Numbered from the stretch's first letter, positions 33,247 to 41,756 are shown. The stretch: DNA of 64,000 nucleotides from Microbacterium sp. M28 (GCF_025836995.1 NZ_CP107546.1:1488001-1552000); one strand, 5' to 3'. The notes: generated by a model from the letters alone, not told the origin. Numbers and translations are program-made.

Positions 33247-33930
33247 TCACGGGCGTCGCAGCTGCACCGCCAGGTCGACCAGATCGGTTGCGTGGACATC
33301 GAACCGCTCGCCGGGAGCCGGGGGATCGCCGTTCGGACGCGGCACGTAGGCGGTGCGCATGCCGGCGGCCCTCGCCGCGCGCAGGTCCCATGCGTGCGCG
33401 GCCACCATGATCGGCGGCTCGGCGTGCGCGACGCGCGCGATCGCGAGACGGTACACGTCCGGATCCGGCTTGTAGGCGCCGGCATCCTCGGCGGAGAGCA
33501 ACCCGTGCCACCGCATGCCGCTGCCGGCATTCAAGCCGATGAGCACGCGAAGGCTGGCGTTCGACAGCCCGACCACGGTGTGCTCCGCCGCGAGCGCGTC
33601 TAAACCCGTCAGGGTGTCTTCCCACAGTGAGAGCCGTTCCGAGGCACCGAGAAGGTGCGCGGATGCGTCGGAGGAGAGCAACCCTGAGGCTCGGAGATCT
33701 GCAAGAGCTTCGGCATCCAGCGCCTCGCTCGGCACGAACGAGCGCCGTCCGGACGTGATCCACTCCTCCTGGGCCGAGACGTGACCGAGCCAGCGCCGGA
33801 CCAGATCGGCGGCGGCATCGTCATCGATTCCGGCGGCCGCCGAGACCTGACGCTCGAGGCTCCCGGTCTGATCCACGAGCGTGCCGAGGACGTCGAAGAC
33901 GAGCACGGTCCGATCCGGGATGTCGCTCAT
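33247..33930 (-). CDS. HAD-superfamily hydrolase, haloacid dehalogenase type II-like
   Basis: A 227-residue protein with the HAD core. The nucleophile motif VFDVLGTLVD has a Thr where phosphatases have the general-acid Asp, which points to the dehalogenase subgroup. The other motifs are GLSNAS and KPDPDVYRLA, and the last acidic motif is altered to VAAHAWDLRAA, as in type II dehalogenases. The substrate is unknown. The ATG at 33930 (MSDIPDRTVLVFD) was chosen by similarity. It is separated from glnA1 by a terminator hairpin. Confidence 0.82.
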   Translation of the reverse strand: MSDIPDRTVLVFDVLGTLVDQTGSLERQVSAAAGIDDDAAADLVRRWLGHVSAQEEWITSGRRSFVPSEALDAEALADLRASGLLSSDASAHLLGASERLSLWEDTLTGLDALAAEHTVVGLSNASLRVLIGLNAGSGMRWHGLLSAEDAGAYKPDPDVYRLAIARVAHAEPPIMVAAHAWDLRAARAAGMRTAYVPRPNGDPPAPGERFDVHATDLVDLAVQLRRP

Positions 33931-33989
33931 ACCGGAGACGAACACGACGGCAGAGCGGCTATTCCCGAGACGGACCGATGAGAACGCGA

Positions 33990-34022
33990 GAACCCGCCTC
34001 GGCACGTGGCTGAGGCGGGTTC
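33990..34022 (-). terminator. Terminator hairpin downstream of glnA1
   Basis: An 11-bp perfect stem (33990-34000 with 34012-34022) with an 11-base loop lies just after the glnA1 stop, in the minus direction. Confidence 0.75.
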
Positions 34023-34044
34023 ACGGGAACGGCGTTCGGCTGTG

Positions 34045-35469
34045 TCAGACGCCGAAGTACAGCTCGTATTCGAACGGGTGCGGACGCTGCGCGATCGGCA
34101 GGATCTCGTTCTCGATCTTGTAGGAGATCCAGGTCTCGATGAGCTCCTCGGTGAACACACCGCCCTCGAGGAGGAACTGGTGGTCGTCACGAAGGGCGTC
34201 CAGCGAATCCAGCAGCGAGTTCGGGACCTGGGGGATGTTCTTCGCCTCCTCCGGGGGAAGCTCGTAGAGGTCCTTGTCGACCGGCTCGTGCGGCTCGATG
34301 CGGTTCTTGATGCCGTCCAGGCCCGCCATCAGCTGCGCGGCGAAGGCGAGGTACGGGTTGCCCGAGGCATCCGGAGCGCGGAACTCGATGCGCTTGGCCT
34401 TCGGGTTCGAACCCGTGATCGGGATGCGGATCGCCGCCGAGCGGTTTCCGGCCGAGTAGACCAGGTTGACCGGGGCCTCGAAGCCCTTGACCAGACGGTG
34501 GTAGCTGTTCAGCGTCGGGTTCGTGAAGGCGAGCAGTGCCGGCGCGTGCGCGAGGATGCCGCCGATGTACCAGCGGGCGATGTCGCTGAGCTGTCCGTAA
34601 CCGGCCTCGTCGTAGAACAGCGGCTTGCCGTCCTGCCACAGCGACTGGTGCGTGTGCATGCCGGATCCGTTGTCGCCGTACAGGGGCTTGGGCATGAAGG
34701 TCGCGACCTTGCCCCACTCCTCGGCGGTGTTCTTGACGATGTACTTGAACTTCAGGATGTCGTCCGCCGAGTGCACCATGGTGTCGAAGCGGTAGTTGAT
34801 CTCCTGCTGACCGGCCGTACCCACCTCGTGGTGCGAACGCTCCAGGATGAAGCCCGCATCGATCAGCTTGAGCGTGATGTCGTCGCGGAGGTCCGCCGTC
34901 TTGTCGACGGGGGAGACGGGGAAGTAGCCGCCCTTGTACGGGGTCTTGTTGGCGAGGTTTCCGCCCTCTTCCTCGCGGCCGGTGTTCCACGCGGCCTCCT
35001 CGGAGTCGACCTTGTAGAAGCTCTCGCCGGCGGTGACCGAGTAGCGGACGTCGTCGAAGATGTAGAACTCGGCCTCCGGCGCGAAGAACGCGGTGTCGGC
35101 GATGCCGGTGGAGGCGAGGTACTTCTCGGCCTTCTTCGCGACCTGACGCGGGTCCTTCGAGTAGATCTCGCCGGTGCGGGGGTTGTAGATGTCGAAGACC
35201 ATGACCAGCGTCTTGGCCTCGCGGAACGGGTCGAGATACGCCGTGGTCACGTCGGGGATGAGCTGCATGTCCGACTCGTGGATCGACGCGAAGCCGCGGA
35301 TCGACGAGCCGTCGAACAGCTGGCCCTCCGTGAAGAAGTCCTCGTCGACCGTCGACGCGGGGATGTTGAAGTGCTGCTGCACGCCGGGCAGATCGGTGAA
35401 ACGAATGTCAAGGAACTTGACGTCGTTCTCCTTGATGTAGCTCAGCACCTCGGAAGAATCGGTGAACAT
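34045..35469 (-). CDS. glnA: Glutamine synthetase, type I (GlnA1)
   Basis: A 474-residue main assimilatory glutamine synthetase. Key segments are [60 protein letters not shown] and NRSAAIRIP. Tyr402 in [13 protein letters not shown] is the expected adenylylation site, so the enzyme should be a target of GlnE at 29-32 kb. The ATG at 35469 has AGGAGT 8 bases upstream. Upstream lies a complete four-box GlnR site, indicating control by nitrogen status. It is monocistronic, with a terminator after it. Confidence 0.96.
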   Translation of the reverse strand: MFTDSSEVLSYIKENDVKFLDIRFTDLPGVQQHFNIPASTVDEDFFTEGQLFDGSSIRGFASIHESDMQLIPDVTTAYLDPFREAKTLVMVFDIYNPRTGEIYSKDPRQVAKKAEKYLASTGIADTAFFAPEAEFYIFDDVRYSVTAGESFYKVDSEEAAWNTGREEEGGNLANKTPYKGGYFPVSPVDKTADLRDDITLKLIDAGFILERSHHEVGTAGQQEINYRFDTMVHSADDILKFKYIVKNTAEEWGKVATFMPKPLYGDNGSGMHTHQSLWQDGKPLFYDEAGYGQLSDIARWYIGGILAHAPALLAFTNPTLNSYHRLVKGFEAPVNLVYSAGNRSAAIRIPITGSNPKAKRIEFRAPDASGNPYLAFAAQLMAGLDGIKNRIEPHEPVDKDLYELPPEEAKNIPQVPNSLLDSLDALRDDHQFLLEGGVFTEELIETWISYKIENEILPIAQRPHPFEYELYFGV

Positions 35470-35530
35470 GTATCACTCCTGATGACGCGGATAGGGGGCC
35501 GGAGACCTTTGTGAAGGCTAGGGGTGCGGG

Positions 35531-35568
35531 GTTTCTCTGCCGTGTCCTGAATGTTTCCGGCATGTTAC
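35531..35568 (-). promoter_or_regulatory. Four-box GlnR operator upstream of glnA1
   Basis: Reading the minus strand from 35568, the pentamers are GTAAC (35564-35568), GAAAC (35553-35557), GACAC (35542-35546) and GAAAC (35531-35535), each separated by exactly 6 bases. This fits the a1-b1-a2-b2 arrangement reported for actinobacterial GlnR (GTnAC then GAAAC, repeated), with one weak box. A minus-strand TAGCCT at 35515-35520 is a likely -10, so the site would overlap the -35 region, as for an activator. Confidence 0.85.
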
Positions 35569-35578
35569 AGCGGCTCGG

Positions 35579-35584
35579 TAGGAT
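35579..35584 (+). promoter_or_regulatory. Putative -10 element (TAGGAT) of the RDD gene
   Basis: TAGGAT ends 6 bases before the GTG at 35591; the spacer CAGGGG could also act as a weak Shine-Dalgarno. Confidence 0.45.
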
Positions 35585-35590
35585 CAGGGG

Positions 35591-36019
35591 GTGACGGATG
35601 CTGTGTACTCCTACCCGGGCGAACGACTGGGGCTTCCCGAAGCCGGATCCGGCAGCATCGGACGGGTCGGACGACGTATCGCGGCTCTGGTGATCGACTA
35701 CGCGGCTGCGACGATCCTCGCGACCGCGTTCCTCGGCTACGACCAGTTCGCGCTGCCCGCCGAGGCCGGCGTGACCATGTTCACGCCGATGATCGTGTTC
35801 GCCGTGCTGCAGATCGTGTTCATCCCGACGCTGGGCGGCAGCCCCGGTCACCGCATCGTCGGGCTGCGGGTGGCGCGTGCCGACGGCGCGTGGGTCGGGC
35901 TCTGGCGTCCGATCGTCCGCACGCTGCTGCTGGTCTTCGTGGTGCCAGCCGTGATCTGGGATCAGGATCAGCGCGGTCTGCACGACAAGGCGGCGGGAAC
36001 GATCCTGCTCCGCGCCTGA
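35591..36019 (+). CDS. RDD family membrane protein
   Basis: A 142-residue protein with the RDD signature: GSIGRVGRRIAALVIDYAAA with the Arg and Asp, and a C-terminal DQDQRGLHDKAAGTILLRA. Three hydrophobic segments are expected. RDD proteins are of uncertain function; some have been linked to ion transport. The start is GTG 35591. It is divergent from glnA1, so the GlnR site could influence it as well. It ends 9 bases from the convergent rimB-like gene. Confidence 0.85.
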   Translation: MTDAVYSYPGERLGLPEAGSGSIGRVGRRIAALVIDYAAATILATAFLGYDQFALPAEAGVTMFTPMIVFAVLQIVFIPTLGGSPGHRIVGLRVARADGAWVGLWRPIVRTLLLVFVVPAVIWDQDQRGLHDKAAGTILLRA

Positions 36020-36028
36020 CCGCGCGAC

Positions 36029-36508
36029 TCAGTGCCGTCCGCGGTTGCGGCGGCGCGTCTCCTTCGGAGCACGTCCGCCGAGGAACGAGCGCGCAGGGTC
36101 GACGACGAATCCTCGGCGCAGCGCTTCGCGTCCGATCAGCATCCGGAAGCCCATCTCGTCCCGATTGCTCAGCGTGACCTCGGACACGACGAGACGGTCG
36201 ACGATCCGGATCGCGAGCAGCACGACGAGACGTTCCTGCTGGTGGCCTGAGGAGCTGCGCACGCGTCGGCGGTCGTGGATGGGGCACTCGACGACCGTGG
36301 TGTCCTCCTGGCTCTCCTGCCATGGCTTGACACGGAAACGGACCCAGGACTCGCCTTCGCGCTCGAACTCTTCGACGTCGTAGGCGTGCAGGGAGGACGT
36401 ACGTGCCCCGGTGTCGATCTTCGCCTTGATCCAGTCGACTCCGGCATCGGGCAGGCTTACCCATTCACGCCACCCCGTGAGGGTGTTTGAATGGAGTGTC
36501 CGACTCAT
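36029..36508 (-). CDS. RimB/RimK-associated retropepsin-like protease (ATP-dependent zinc protease family)
   Basis: A 159-residue protein of the family once called ATP-dependent zinc proteases (DUF785). It has a retropepsin-like fold with the active-site-type motif KAKIDTGARTSSLHAYD at residues about 28-44, then FRVKPW and the LIGREALRRGFVVDP end. Relatives (RimB) trim poly-glutamate tails made by RimK on ribosomal protein S6. It is divergent from the rimK-like gene with only 26 bases between start codons. AGGA lies 8 bases before this ATG, and CAGGAT lies 7 bases before it as a possible leaderless -10. Confidence 0.82.
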   Translation of the reverse strand: MSRTLHSNTLTGWREWVSLPDAGVDWIKAKIDTGARTSSLHAYDVEEFEREGESWVRFRVKPWQESQEDTTVVECPIHDRRRVRSSSGHQQERLVVLLAIRIVDRLVVSEVTLSNRDEMGFRMLIGREALRRGFVVDPARSFLGGRAPKETRRRNRGRH

Positions 36509-36534
36509 GCTCTACATCCTGGCAGGAAATCCCC

Positions 36535-37719
36535 TTGAAGCTCGCCGTCCTCTCCCGTGCGCCGCACGCCTACTCGACCCAGCGTCTGCGCACGGCCGCG
36601 CTGCAGCGCGGGCACGACGTGAAGGTGCTGAACACCCTGCGCTTCGCGATCGACCTCACCGAGGATGAACCGGACCTGCAGTACCGCGGGCGTCCGCTCA
36701 GCGACTACGACGCGATCCTGCCCAGGATCGGCAACTCGATCACCTACTTCGGCACGGCCGTCGTCCGCCAGTTCGAGCAGATGGACGTCTACACGCCCAA
36801 CACGGCGAACGGCATCTCCCAGGCGCGCGACAAGCTGCGGGCCAACCAGATCCTGTCCCGTCACAACATCGCCATGCCCGCAACAGCGTTCGTGCGCAAT
36901 CGAGCAGACGTGCGGCCTGCGATCGAGCTGGTCGGCGGTGCGCCGGTCGTCATCAAGCTGCTCGAGGGCACGCAGGGCATCGGGGTGATCCTCGCCCCGC
37001 AGGTGAAGGTCGCCGAGGCGATCATCGAGACCCTGCATTCGACCAAGCAGAACGTGCTCATCCAGAAGTTCGTCGCGGAGAGTCGCGGCCGCGACATCCG
37101 TGCGCTCGTCGTCGGAGACCGTGTCGTCGCGGCGATGCGCCGGGTCGCCGCTGGTGACGAGTTCCGATCCAACGTCCACCGCGGCGGCACGGTCGAGCCG
37201 GTCACGCTTGACCCGATCTACGAGCAGACGGCCGTCCGGTCGGCTCAGATCATGGGTCTGCGAGTCGCCGGCGTCGACATGCTCGAGGGCGAAGACGGAC
37301 CGCTGGTCATGGAGGTCAACTCCTCGCCGGGGCTGCAGGGCATCGAGCAGGCGACCAATCTCGACGTCGCCGGCGCGATCATCGACTACATCGCCGGCCA
37401 GGTCGCGTTCCCCGAGATCGACGTGCGTCAGCGTCTGAGCGTGTCCACCGGCTATGGCGTCGCCGAGCTGGTCATGCACGCCGGCGCCGAGCAGGTCGGA
37501 AGGCAATTGGGTGATCTGGGCCTGTGGGACCGCGATATCACGGTGTTGACGCTGCACCGCGGTGTGACGGTGATCCCCAACCCGCGCAAGCACGTCGTCC
37601 TGGAGGCGGGTGACCGTCTGCTCTGCTTCGGCAAGCTCGAGGAGATGCGCTCGATGATCCCTGAGCGGCGCCGTCGGCGGGCGAAGGTGCGTCGCCTTCC
37701 GAAGGACGCGCGCGGCTGA
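36535..37719 (+). CDS. rimK: RimK-family ATP-grasp ligase fused to a TrkA-C domain
   Basis: A 394-residue protein. Residues about 1-290 are a RimK-type alpha-L-glutamate ligase: LAVLSRAPHAYSTQRL, the RIGNSITYFG substrate segment, the VIKLLEGTQGIGVILA glycine loop, the ALVVGDRVVAAMRR strand and the Mg site MEVNSSPGLQGIE. Residues about 300-385 resemble a TrkA-C/RCK_C ligand-binding domain (VAELVMHAGAEQV through AGDRLLCFGKLEEM). Enterobacterial RimK is about 300 residues and lacks this. The TTG start at 36535 is supported by AGGA 9 bases upstream and by similarity. The paired protease upstream suggests reversible glutamate tailing. Confidence 0.85.
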   Translation: MKLAVLSRAPHAYSTQRLRTAALQRGHDVKVLNTLRFAIDLTEDEPDLQYRGRPLSDYDAILPRIGNSITYFGTAVVRQFEQMDVYTPNTANGISQARDKLRANQILSRHNIAMPATAFVRNRADVRPAIELVGGAPVVIKLLEGTQGIGVILAPQVKVAEAIIETLHSTKQNVLIQKFVAESRGRDIRALVVGDRVVAAMRRVAAGDEFRSNVHRGGTVEPVTLDPIYEQTAVRSAQIMGLRVAGVDMLEGEDGPLVMEVNSSPGLQGIEQATNLDVAGAIIDYIAGQVAFPEIDVRQRLSVSTGYGVAELVMHAGAEQVGRQLGDLGLWDRDITVLTLHRGVTVIPNPRKHVVLEAGDRLLCFGKLEEMRSMIPERRRRRAKVRRLPKDARG

Positions 37720-37725
37720 ACGGGA

Positions 37726-37760
37726 AGGCGCCTCTGCTCCGGTCCGGAGCAGAGGCGCCT
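37726..37760. terminator. Bidirectional terminator hairpin
   Basis: A 15-bp stem (37726-37740 with 37746-37760) and a 5-base loop lie between the convergent rimK and DUF4191 genes. Confidence 0.85.
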
Positions 37761-37777
37761 CTTCGTGTTCGCCGAGA

Positions 37778-38488
37778 TCAGCGCGGGCGCTGAGCGCGCG
37801 CCTTCATGGGGTCGACGCCCTTCGGGATCGGCAGGGACGTGACCGACTGCGAGACCGAGCCGATGCGGCGGATGACCGCCGCCATCGTCGTCTTGTCGAT
37901 GGCCTTGGGAAGCTTCTTGATCGTCTTGGCGAGGTCGGCGATGGCCACTTCGTCCTCACCGTGGCCGACGTAGAGGACGGTCACGGGAACGCCGTGCGCC
38001 ACCCGCTGTGCCTTGGTGCGCTCCTCGTTCACGAGGCGCGTGAGGCGTCCGCGAGCACCCTCGCCGACGACCACGATGCCGCCGCGGCCGACCGCACGGT
38101 ACACGGCCTCCTGCGTCTTCGGGTTGATGCCCACCGGGGTGTCCGAGGCCTGCCAGTTGCGGCCGAGGCTCGTGCTGAGCACGTGGCCGGAGGCGCCGGG
38201 CATGCCGTCGATCTTCGCGTACATCGCCTTCGTGGACATCCGCGTCATCAGCATCAGCGCGCCGAGCACACCGACCATGAGACCGGTGATGGCCCACAGG
38301 ACCAGCGTCCACACCTGAAACGGAGGGATCAGGTAGCCGACGACCAGACCCAGCAGGATGCCGGCGACGAGGATCGCGATCTGAGCCCAGGGGAGCCACG
38401 AGTACACCTCGCGCGTGAACCGGAAGAGGGACTTGAGCTGGGAGAAGAACCCAGGACGCTTCTCGGGTTCGGGATCACGCTTTGCCAT
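37778..38488 (-). CDS. DUF4191 membrane protein
   Basis: A 236-residue actinobacterial protein of unknown function. The short basic N-terminus (MAKRDPEPEKRPG) is followed by FSQLKSLFRFTREVYSWLPW, then two adjacent membrane spans at about residues 35-80 and a long cytosolic C-terminal half with AVYRAVGRGGIVVVGEGARG. The family is often beside lipoate and 2-oxo acid dehydrogenase genes, as here with sucB-lpdA nearby. The ATG at 38488 has a TAGTGT hexamer 7 bases upstream, suggesting a leaderless start. Confidence 0.85.
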   Translation of the reverse strand: MAKRDPEPEKRPGFFSQLKSLFRFTREVYSWLPWAQIAILVAGILLGLVVGYLIPPFQVWTLVLWAITGLMVGVLGALMLMTRMSTKAMYAKIDGMPGASGHVLSTSLGRNWQASDTPVGINPKTQEAVYRAVGRGGIVVVGEGARGRLTRLVNEERTKAQRVAHGVPVTVLYVGHGEDEVAIADLAKTIKKLPKAIDKTTMAAVIRRIGSVSQSVTSLPIPKGVDPMKARAQRPR

Positions 38489-38495
38489 GTGTATA

Positions 38496-38501
38496 ACACT
38501 A
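38496..38501 (-). promoter_or_regulatory. Putative -10 element (TAGTGT) of the DUF4191 gene
   Basis: The minus-strand TAGTGT ends 7 bases before the ATG at 38488. Confidence 0.4.
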
Positions 38502-38636
38502 CCGAGTCGATGAATGCGCCGGTGACGCGTTCGCGGCCGGCGCACTCGCCCTGCACCGCACCGCGGTGACGACGGCCTGTCCCCAGCCCCGCGGATCGAC
38601 GCGGCATCACTCCGCGCCGTATCCTCCCGCTGTGGT

Positions 38637-39998
38637 GTGCTCTCGGGCATGAGGATGACGCAAGAGGACGGCGTGCTGGTGGCCGGCGTGCATCGATCGA
38701 TCCGATCGCTCGCGCCGGGCGAAGGGCCGTGGCGGGGGACGCTCGTCACGGATCGGGACGACGTGGCCGTCTGGTGCGAGATCGACGGAGCGGCTGACGA
38801 GATCGATTGGCGCTTCACGGGGGCGGCTCACGTCGCCGCGCCGACGGACATCGCCCGCTCTGCGAATGGTCACGGCGCGCTGCTGCCGTGGTGCACCACA
38901 CGAGTGACGACGTTCCTGGCGCGCCGAACGGCCGGTGCCGCAGCGCTCGACCCCGGCGAGTGGGGCACGCTCGTGCTGAGCCTGCTCCGCGGTCTGCGCG
39001 AGGTCGCCGAACGCGCGGATCCCGCGTTCGCCGGTCAGTGGTGGCTCACGGACACGGGCCGCCCGCTGTGCGTACCCGGTGGCACGACGACGGCACGCGA
39101 CGGGGCAGTCGAGATCCTCGGCGTCGCGCAGGCCGCCTGCTCCGACCGTGCGCTGCGTCGCATCCTCCTCGGGATCCAGGAGTCGGTTGCGGAAGCCATG
39201 CCGACCGGTGCCAGGGTGCGTGGGTGGGAGCGTGAGCTGCTGGACTTCGCCGCACCGCGCGCACTGCGTCTGGATGAGAACCCTCTTCAGGCCGCGCCTG
39301 ACGTGTCGGTCGCGCAGCTCAGGACCGCGGGGTCGGAGAGTCCCCTGCGGAGACGTCGCGTGCGCTCGGAGGGAACGCCGCTGCGGTCTGTGCTCGAGCA
39401 GGCGTCGTCGTGGGGGACTGCCTTGATCGGGAGGCTGAGACGTCCGAAGGGCTCACAGGCCTCGTCCACGCGCGGTCGTGACACGACCAAGACGGCCCGG
39501 CCGCGCGGTCGGATGATCCTCGTGGCCGCGGCGACAGCCGCTGCGGTTCTGGGCGTCGGTCTGCTCTGGCCGGGTGACGAGCCGGCACCCACGCAGGCGG
39601 CGCAGTCCGCGCTCGATGATGCACCGCCGCGACCGGCAGCCACGCCGGTGACATCGCCGTCGCCGGGGGACGAGCCCGATGCGGCGGCCGAGGTCGCTGC
39701 CAGTGCCGAGGACCCGGTGGTGGCCGCAGAAGCGGTCCTGGCCGCTCTCGACGAGTGCGCGGCTGCGTCAGACGAGTCCTGCGCCGCGGGGATCGCACGA
39801 GGTTCCAGCGCACGTACGGCTGATGTCCTCCGCTCGGATGCTGCGGGGGAGCCGGCCCTCGTCGACGACTACGGCGATCTCGCGGTGATCAAGGTGGGCA
39901 CGCCCGCGGTGCGTGAGCAGATGCTCGTGCTGGTCCGCCAGAACCAGAAATGGCTGGTCCGCGACGTGTACGACGTCGCGGACCAGCCAGTGCTGTGA
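38637..39998 (+). CDS. Uncharacterised single-span membrane protein, kinase-like N-terminal part
   Basis: A 453-residue protein. Residues about 10-230 are a soluble domain whose helical core (LRGLREVAERADPAFAGQWW followed by LTDTGRPLCVPGG) is reminiscent of the C-lobe of a serine/threonine-kinase fold but lacks catalytic HRD and DFG motifs. Residues about 230-290 are basic, residues 293-312 are a transmembrane helix, and the remaining 140 residues are outside the cell: a Pro/Ala/Asp-rich stalk, then a small globular end with two cysteines. Starts at GTG 38637, ATG 38649/38655 or GTG 38673 are possible; TATCCT at 38620-38625 favours an early one. It may be an inactive wall-associated kinase; the function is unknown. 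Confidence 0.6.
   Translation: MLSGMRMTQEDGVLVAGVHRSIRSLAPGEGPWRGTLVTDRDDVAVWCEIDGAADEIDWRFTGAAHVAAPTDIARSANGHGALLPWCTTRVTTFLARRTAGAAALDPGEWGTLVLSLLRGLREVAERADPAFAGQWWLTDTGRPLCVPGGTTTARDGAVEILGVAQAACSDRALRRILLGIQESVAEAMPTGARVRGWERELLDFAAPRALRLDENPLQAAPDVSVAQLRTAGSESPLRRRRVRSEGTPLRSVLEQASSWGTALIGRLRRPKGSQASSTRGRDTTKTARPRGRMILVAAATAAAVLGVGLLWPGDEPAPTQAAQSALDDAPPRPAATPVTSPSPGDEPDAAAEVAASAEDPVVAAEAVLAALDECAAASDESCAAGIARGSSARTADVLRSDAAGEPALVDDYGDLAVIKVGTPAVREQMLVLVRQNQKWLVRDVYDVADQPVL
39951..39989. terminator. Terminator-type hairpin inside the 3' end of a gene
   Basis: A perfect 17-bp stem (39951-39967 with 39973-39989) and a 5-base loop lie within the last codons of the membrane-protein gene, between it and the convergent sucB. 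Confidence 0.65.
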
Positions 39999-40004
39999 TG
40001 AGGC

Positions 40005-41756
40005 TCAGGCGCCGAGGTTCGCCTCGAACTGCGCAGCCTCGAGGCGTGCCTTGATGGCACCCAGGAAGCGCGCCGCATCTGCGCCGTCGATGATGCGGTG
40101 GTCGTACGAGATCGCGAGGTACACGTACGAACGGACGGCGATCGCGTCGACGCCGTCGACCGTGATCACGCCGGGGCGCTTGAACACCGTTCCGGTGCCG
40201 AGGATCGCCGACTGCGGGAGGAACACCAGCGGCGTGTCGAACAGGGCGCCGCGCGAACCCGTGTTGGTGACCGTGAAGGTGCCGCCTGCGAGCTCATCGG
40301 GCTTCAGCTTGTTGTCACGCGTGCGAGCCGCGAGATCGGCGATCTCGTGCGCGAGCTGCGCGAGGTTCTTCGACGCGGCATCCCGCACGACCGGTGTGAG
40401 CAGGCCGCGCTCGGTGTCGACGGCGATCGAGATGTTCTCCGACGCCGGGTAGACGATGCTGTCGCCGTCGACCGTCGCGTTGATGATCGGGAACGCCTGA
40501 AGCGCCTCAGCCGCAGCGAGGGTGAAGAACGGCAGGAAGGAGAGCTTGTCGCCCGTCTTCTGCTGGAACGACGCCTTGACGCTGTCGCGGTACTTCGCCA
40601 GCGCGGTGACATCGACCTCGACGAACGTGGTCAGCTGGGCCGTCTGCTGCATCGAGGCGACGGCGCGCTCGGCCACGACCTTGCGCAGCCGCGACATCTT
40701 CTGCGTCGTGCCGCGCAGCGGCGAGACCTCGAGCGGTGCCGGCGCGGCGGCGGCCGCGGGGGCGGGAGCGGACTGTGCGGACTCGGCCGCTTTCAGCACG
40801 TCCTCCTTGCGGATGCGTCCACCGACGCCGCTGCCCTTGACCGTGCTGAGGTCGACGCCCTGCTGCGCAGCGAGGCGGCGCACCAGAGGCGTGACGTACA
40901 CGCTGTCGGACTCCGCGGTCGCAGGGGCGGCCGGGGCGGCAGCAGCCGGAGCCGGTGCAGCGGCCGGAGCCGGAGCGGGAGCGGCAGCCGGAGCCGGAGC
41001 AGCGGCAGCAGGCGCCGGAGCAGGAGCCGGGGTCTCGGCCGGTGCCGGAGCAGCTGCCGGTGCCGGGGCAGCAGCGGGTGCCGGGGCAGCAGCGGGAGCC
41101 GGGGTCTCGGCCGGTGCCGCAGCAGCGGGTGCACCCGAACCGACGCGGGCGAGCACGGCGCCGACGGCGACGGTCTCGTCCTCGGCGGCGAGGATCTCCT
41201 GGAGCACGCCGGCGACCGGCGACGGGATCTCGGTGTCGACCTTGTCGGTCGAGATCTCCAGCAGCGCCTCGTCGACGGCGATCTCGTCGCCGACCTGCTT
41301 CAGCCAGCGGGTGACGGTTCCCTCGGTGACGCTCTCGCCCAACTCGGGGAGGACGACATCGGTGCTGTCGCCGCCGGCGGCGGGGGCCGGAGCGGCCGGA
41401 GCATCTTCTGCCGCGGCGGGAGCGGCGGGCTCTGCCGGTGCAGGAGCGGCCTCCGCGGGCGCGGCCTCGGTCTCGGCCGGAGCGGCAGCCGGAGCATCCG
41501 ACGACGGCGCGGCGGCGGAGCCGTCACCGATGCGCGCCAGCAGCGCGCCGACCTCGACGGTCTCGTCTTCGGCGACAAGGATCTCCTCGATCACGCCGGA
41601 AACAGGCGAGGGGATCTCGGTGTCGACCTTGTCGGTCGAGATCTCGAGCAGGCCTTCGTCAGCCTGAACGGTGTCTCCTACCTGCTTGAGCCAGCGGGTG
41701 ACCGTACCCTCGGTGACGCTCTCTCCGAGAGCGGGGAGGACCACGGATGTGCTCAT
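40005..41756 (-). CDS. sucB: Dihydrolipoamide acyltransferase (E2 of pyruvate/2-oxoglutarate dehydrogenase)
   Basis: A 583-residue E2 core. Two nearly identical lipoyl domains (residues about 2-78 and 130-206) each carry the [14 protein letters not shown] lipoylation lysine. Ala/Pro-rich flexible linkers follow each. A peripheral-subunit-binding domain ([19 protein letters not shown]) follows, then the catalytic domain ending [15 protein letters not shown] with the active-site His and Asp. In actinobacteria one such E2 usually serves both complexes, so it should work with AceE (19-22 kb) and the adjacent LpdA. AAGGAG precedes the ATG. Confidence 0.95.
   Translation of the reverse strand: MSTSVVLPALGESVTEGTVTRWLKQVGDTVQADEGLLEISTDKVDTEIPSPVSGVIEEILVAEDETVEVGALLARIGDGSAAAPSSDAPAAAPAETEAAPAEAAPAPAEPAAPAAAEDAPAAPAPAAGGDSTDVVLPELGESVTEGTVTRWLKQVGDEIAVDEALLEISTDKVDTEIPSPVAGVLQEILAAEDETVAVGAVLARVGSGAPAAAAPAETPAPAAAPAPAAAPAPAAAPAPAETPAPAPAPAAAAPAPAAAPAPAPAAAPAPAAAAPAAPATAESDSVYVTPLVRRLAAQQGVDLSTVKGSGVGGRIRKEDVLKAAESAQSAPAPAAAAAPAPLEVSPLRGTTQKMSRLRKVVAERAVASMQQTAQLTTFVEVDVTALAKYRDSVKASFQQKTGDKLSFLPFFTLAAAEALQAFPIINATVDGDSIVYPASENISIAVDTERGLLTPVVRDAASKNLAQLAHEIADLAARTRDNKLKPDELAGGTFTVTNTGSRGALFDTPLVFLPQSAILGTGTVFKRPGVITVDGVDAIAVRSYVYLAISYDHRIIDGADAARFLGAIKARLEAAQFEANLGA
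40925..41130 (-). repeat. Tandem Ala/Pro-encoding repeats in the E2 linker
   Basis: Short GC-rich units encoding APAPAA-type repeats form the second interdomain linker of the E2. They are in frame throughout and explain the repetitive look of the DNA. Confidence 0.85.

Noticed and set aside
27964..35469. Two glutamine synthetase genes within 8 kb as a possible recent duplication
   Set aside because: The proteins are diverged GlnA1 and GlnA2 types, and this arrangement with glnE is standard in actinobacteria.
40925..41130. Tandem GC-rich repeats that might be read as a CRISPR array or minisatellite
   Set aside because: Units are short, in frame, without unique spacers, and encode the E2 flexible linker.
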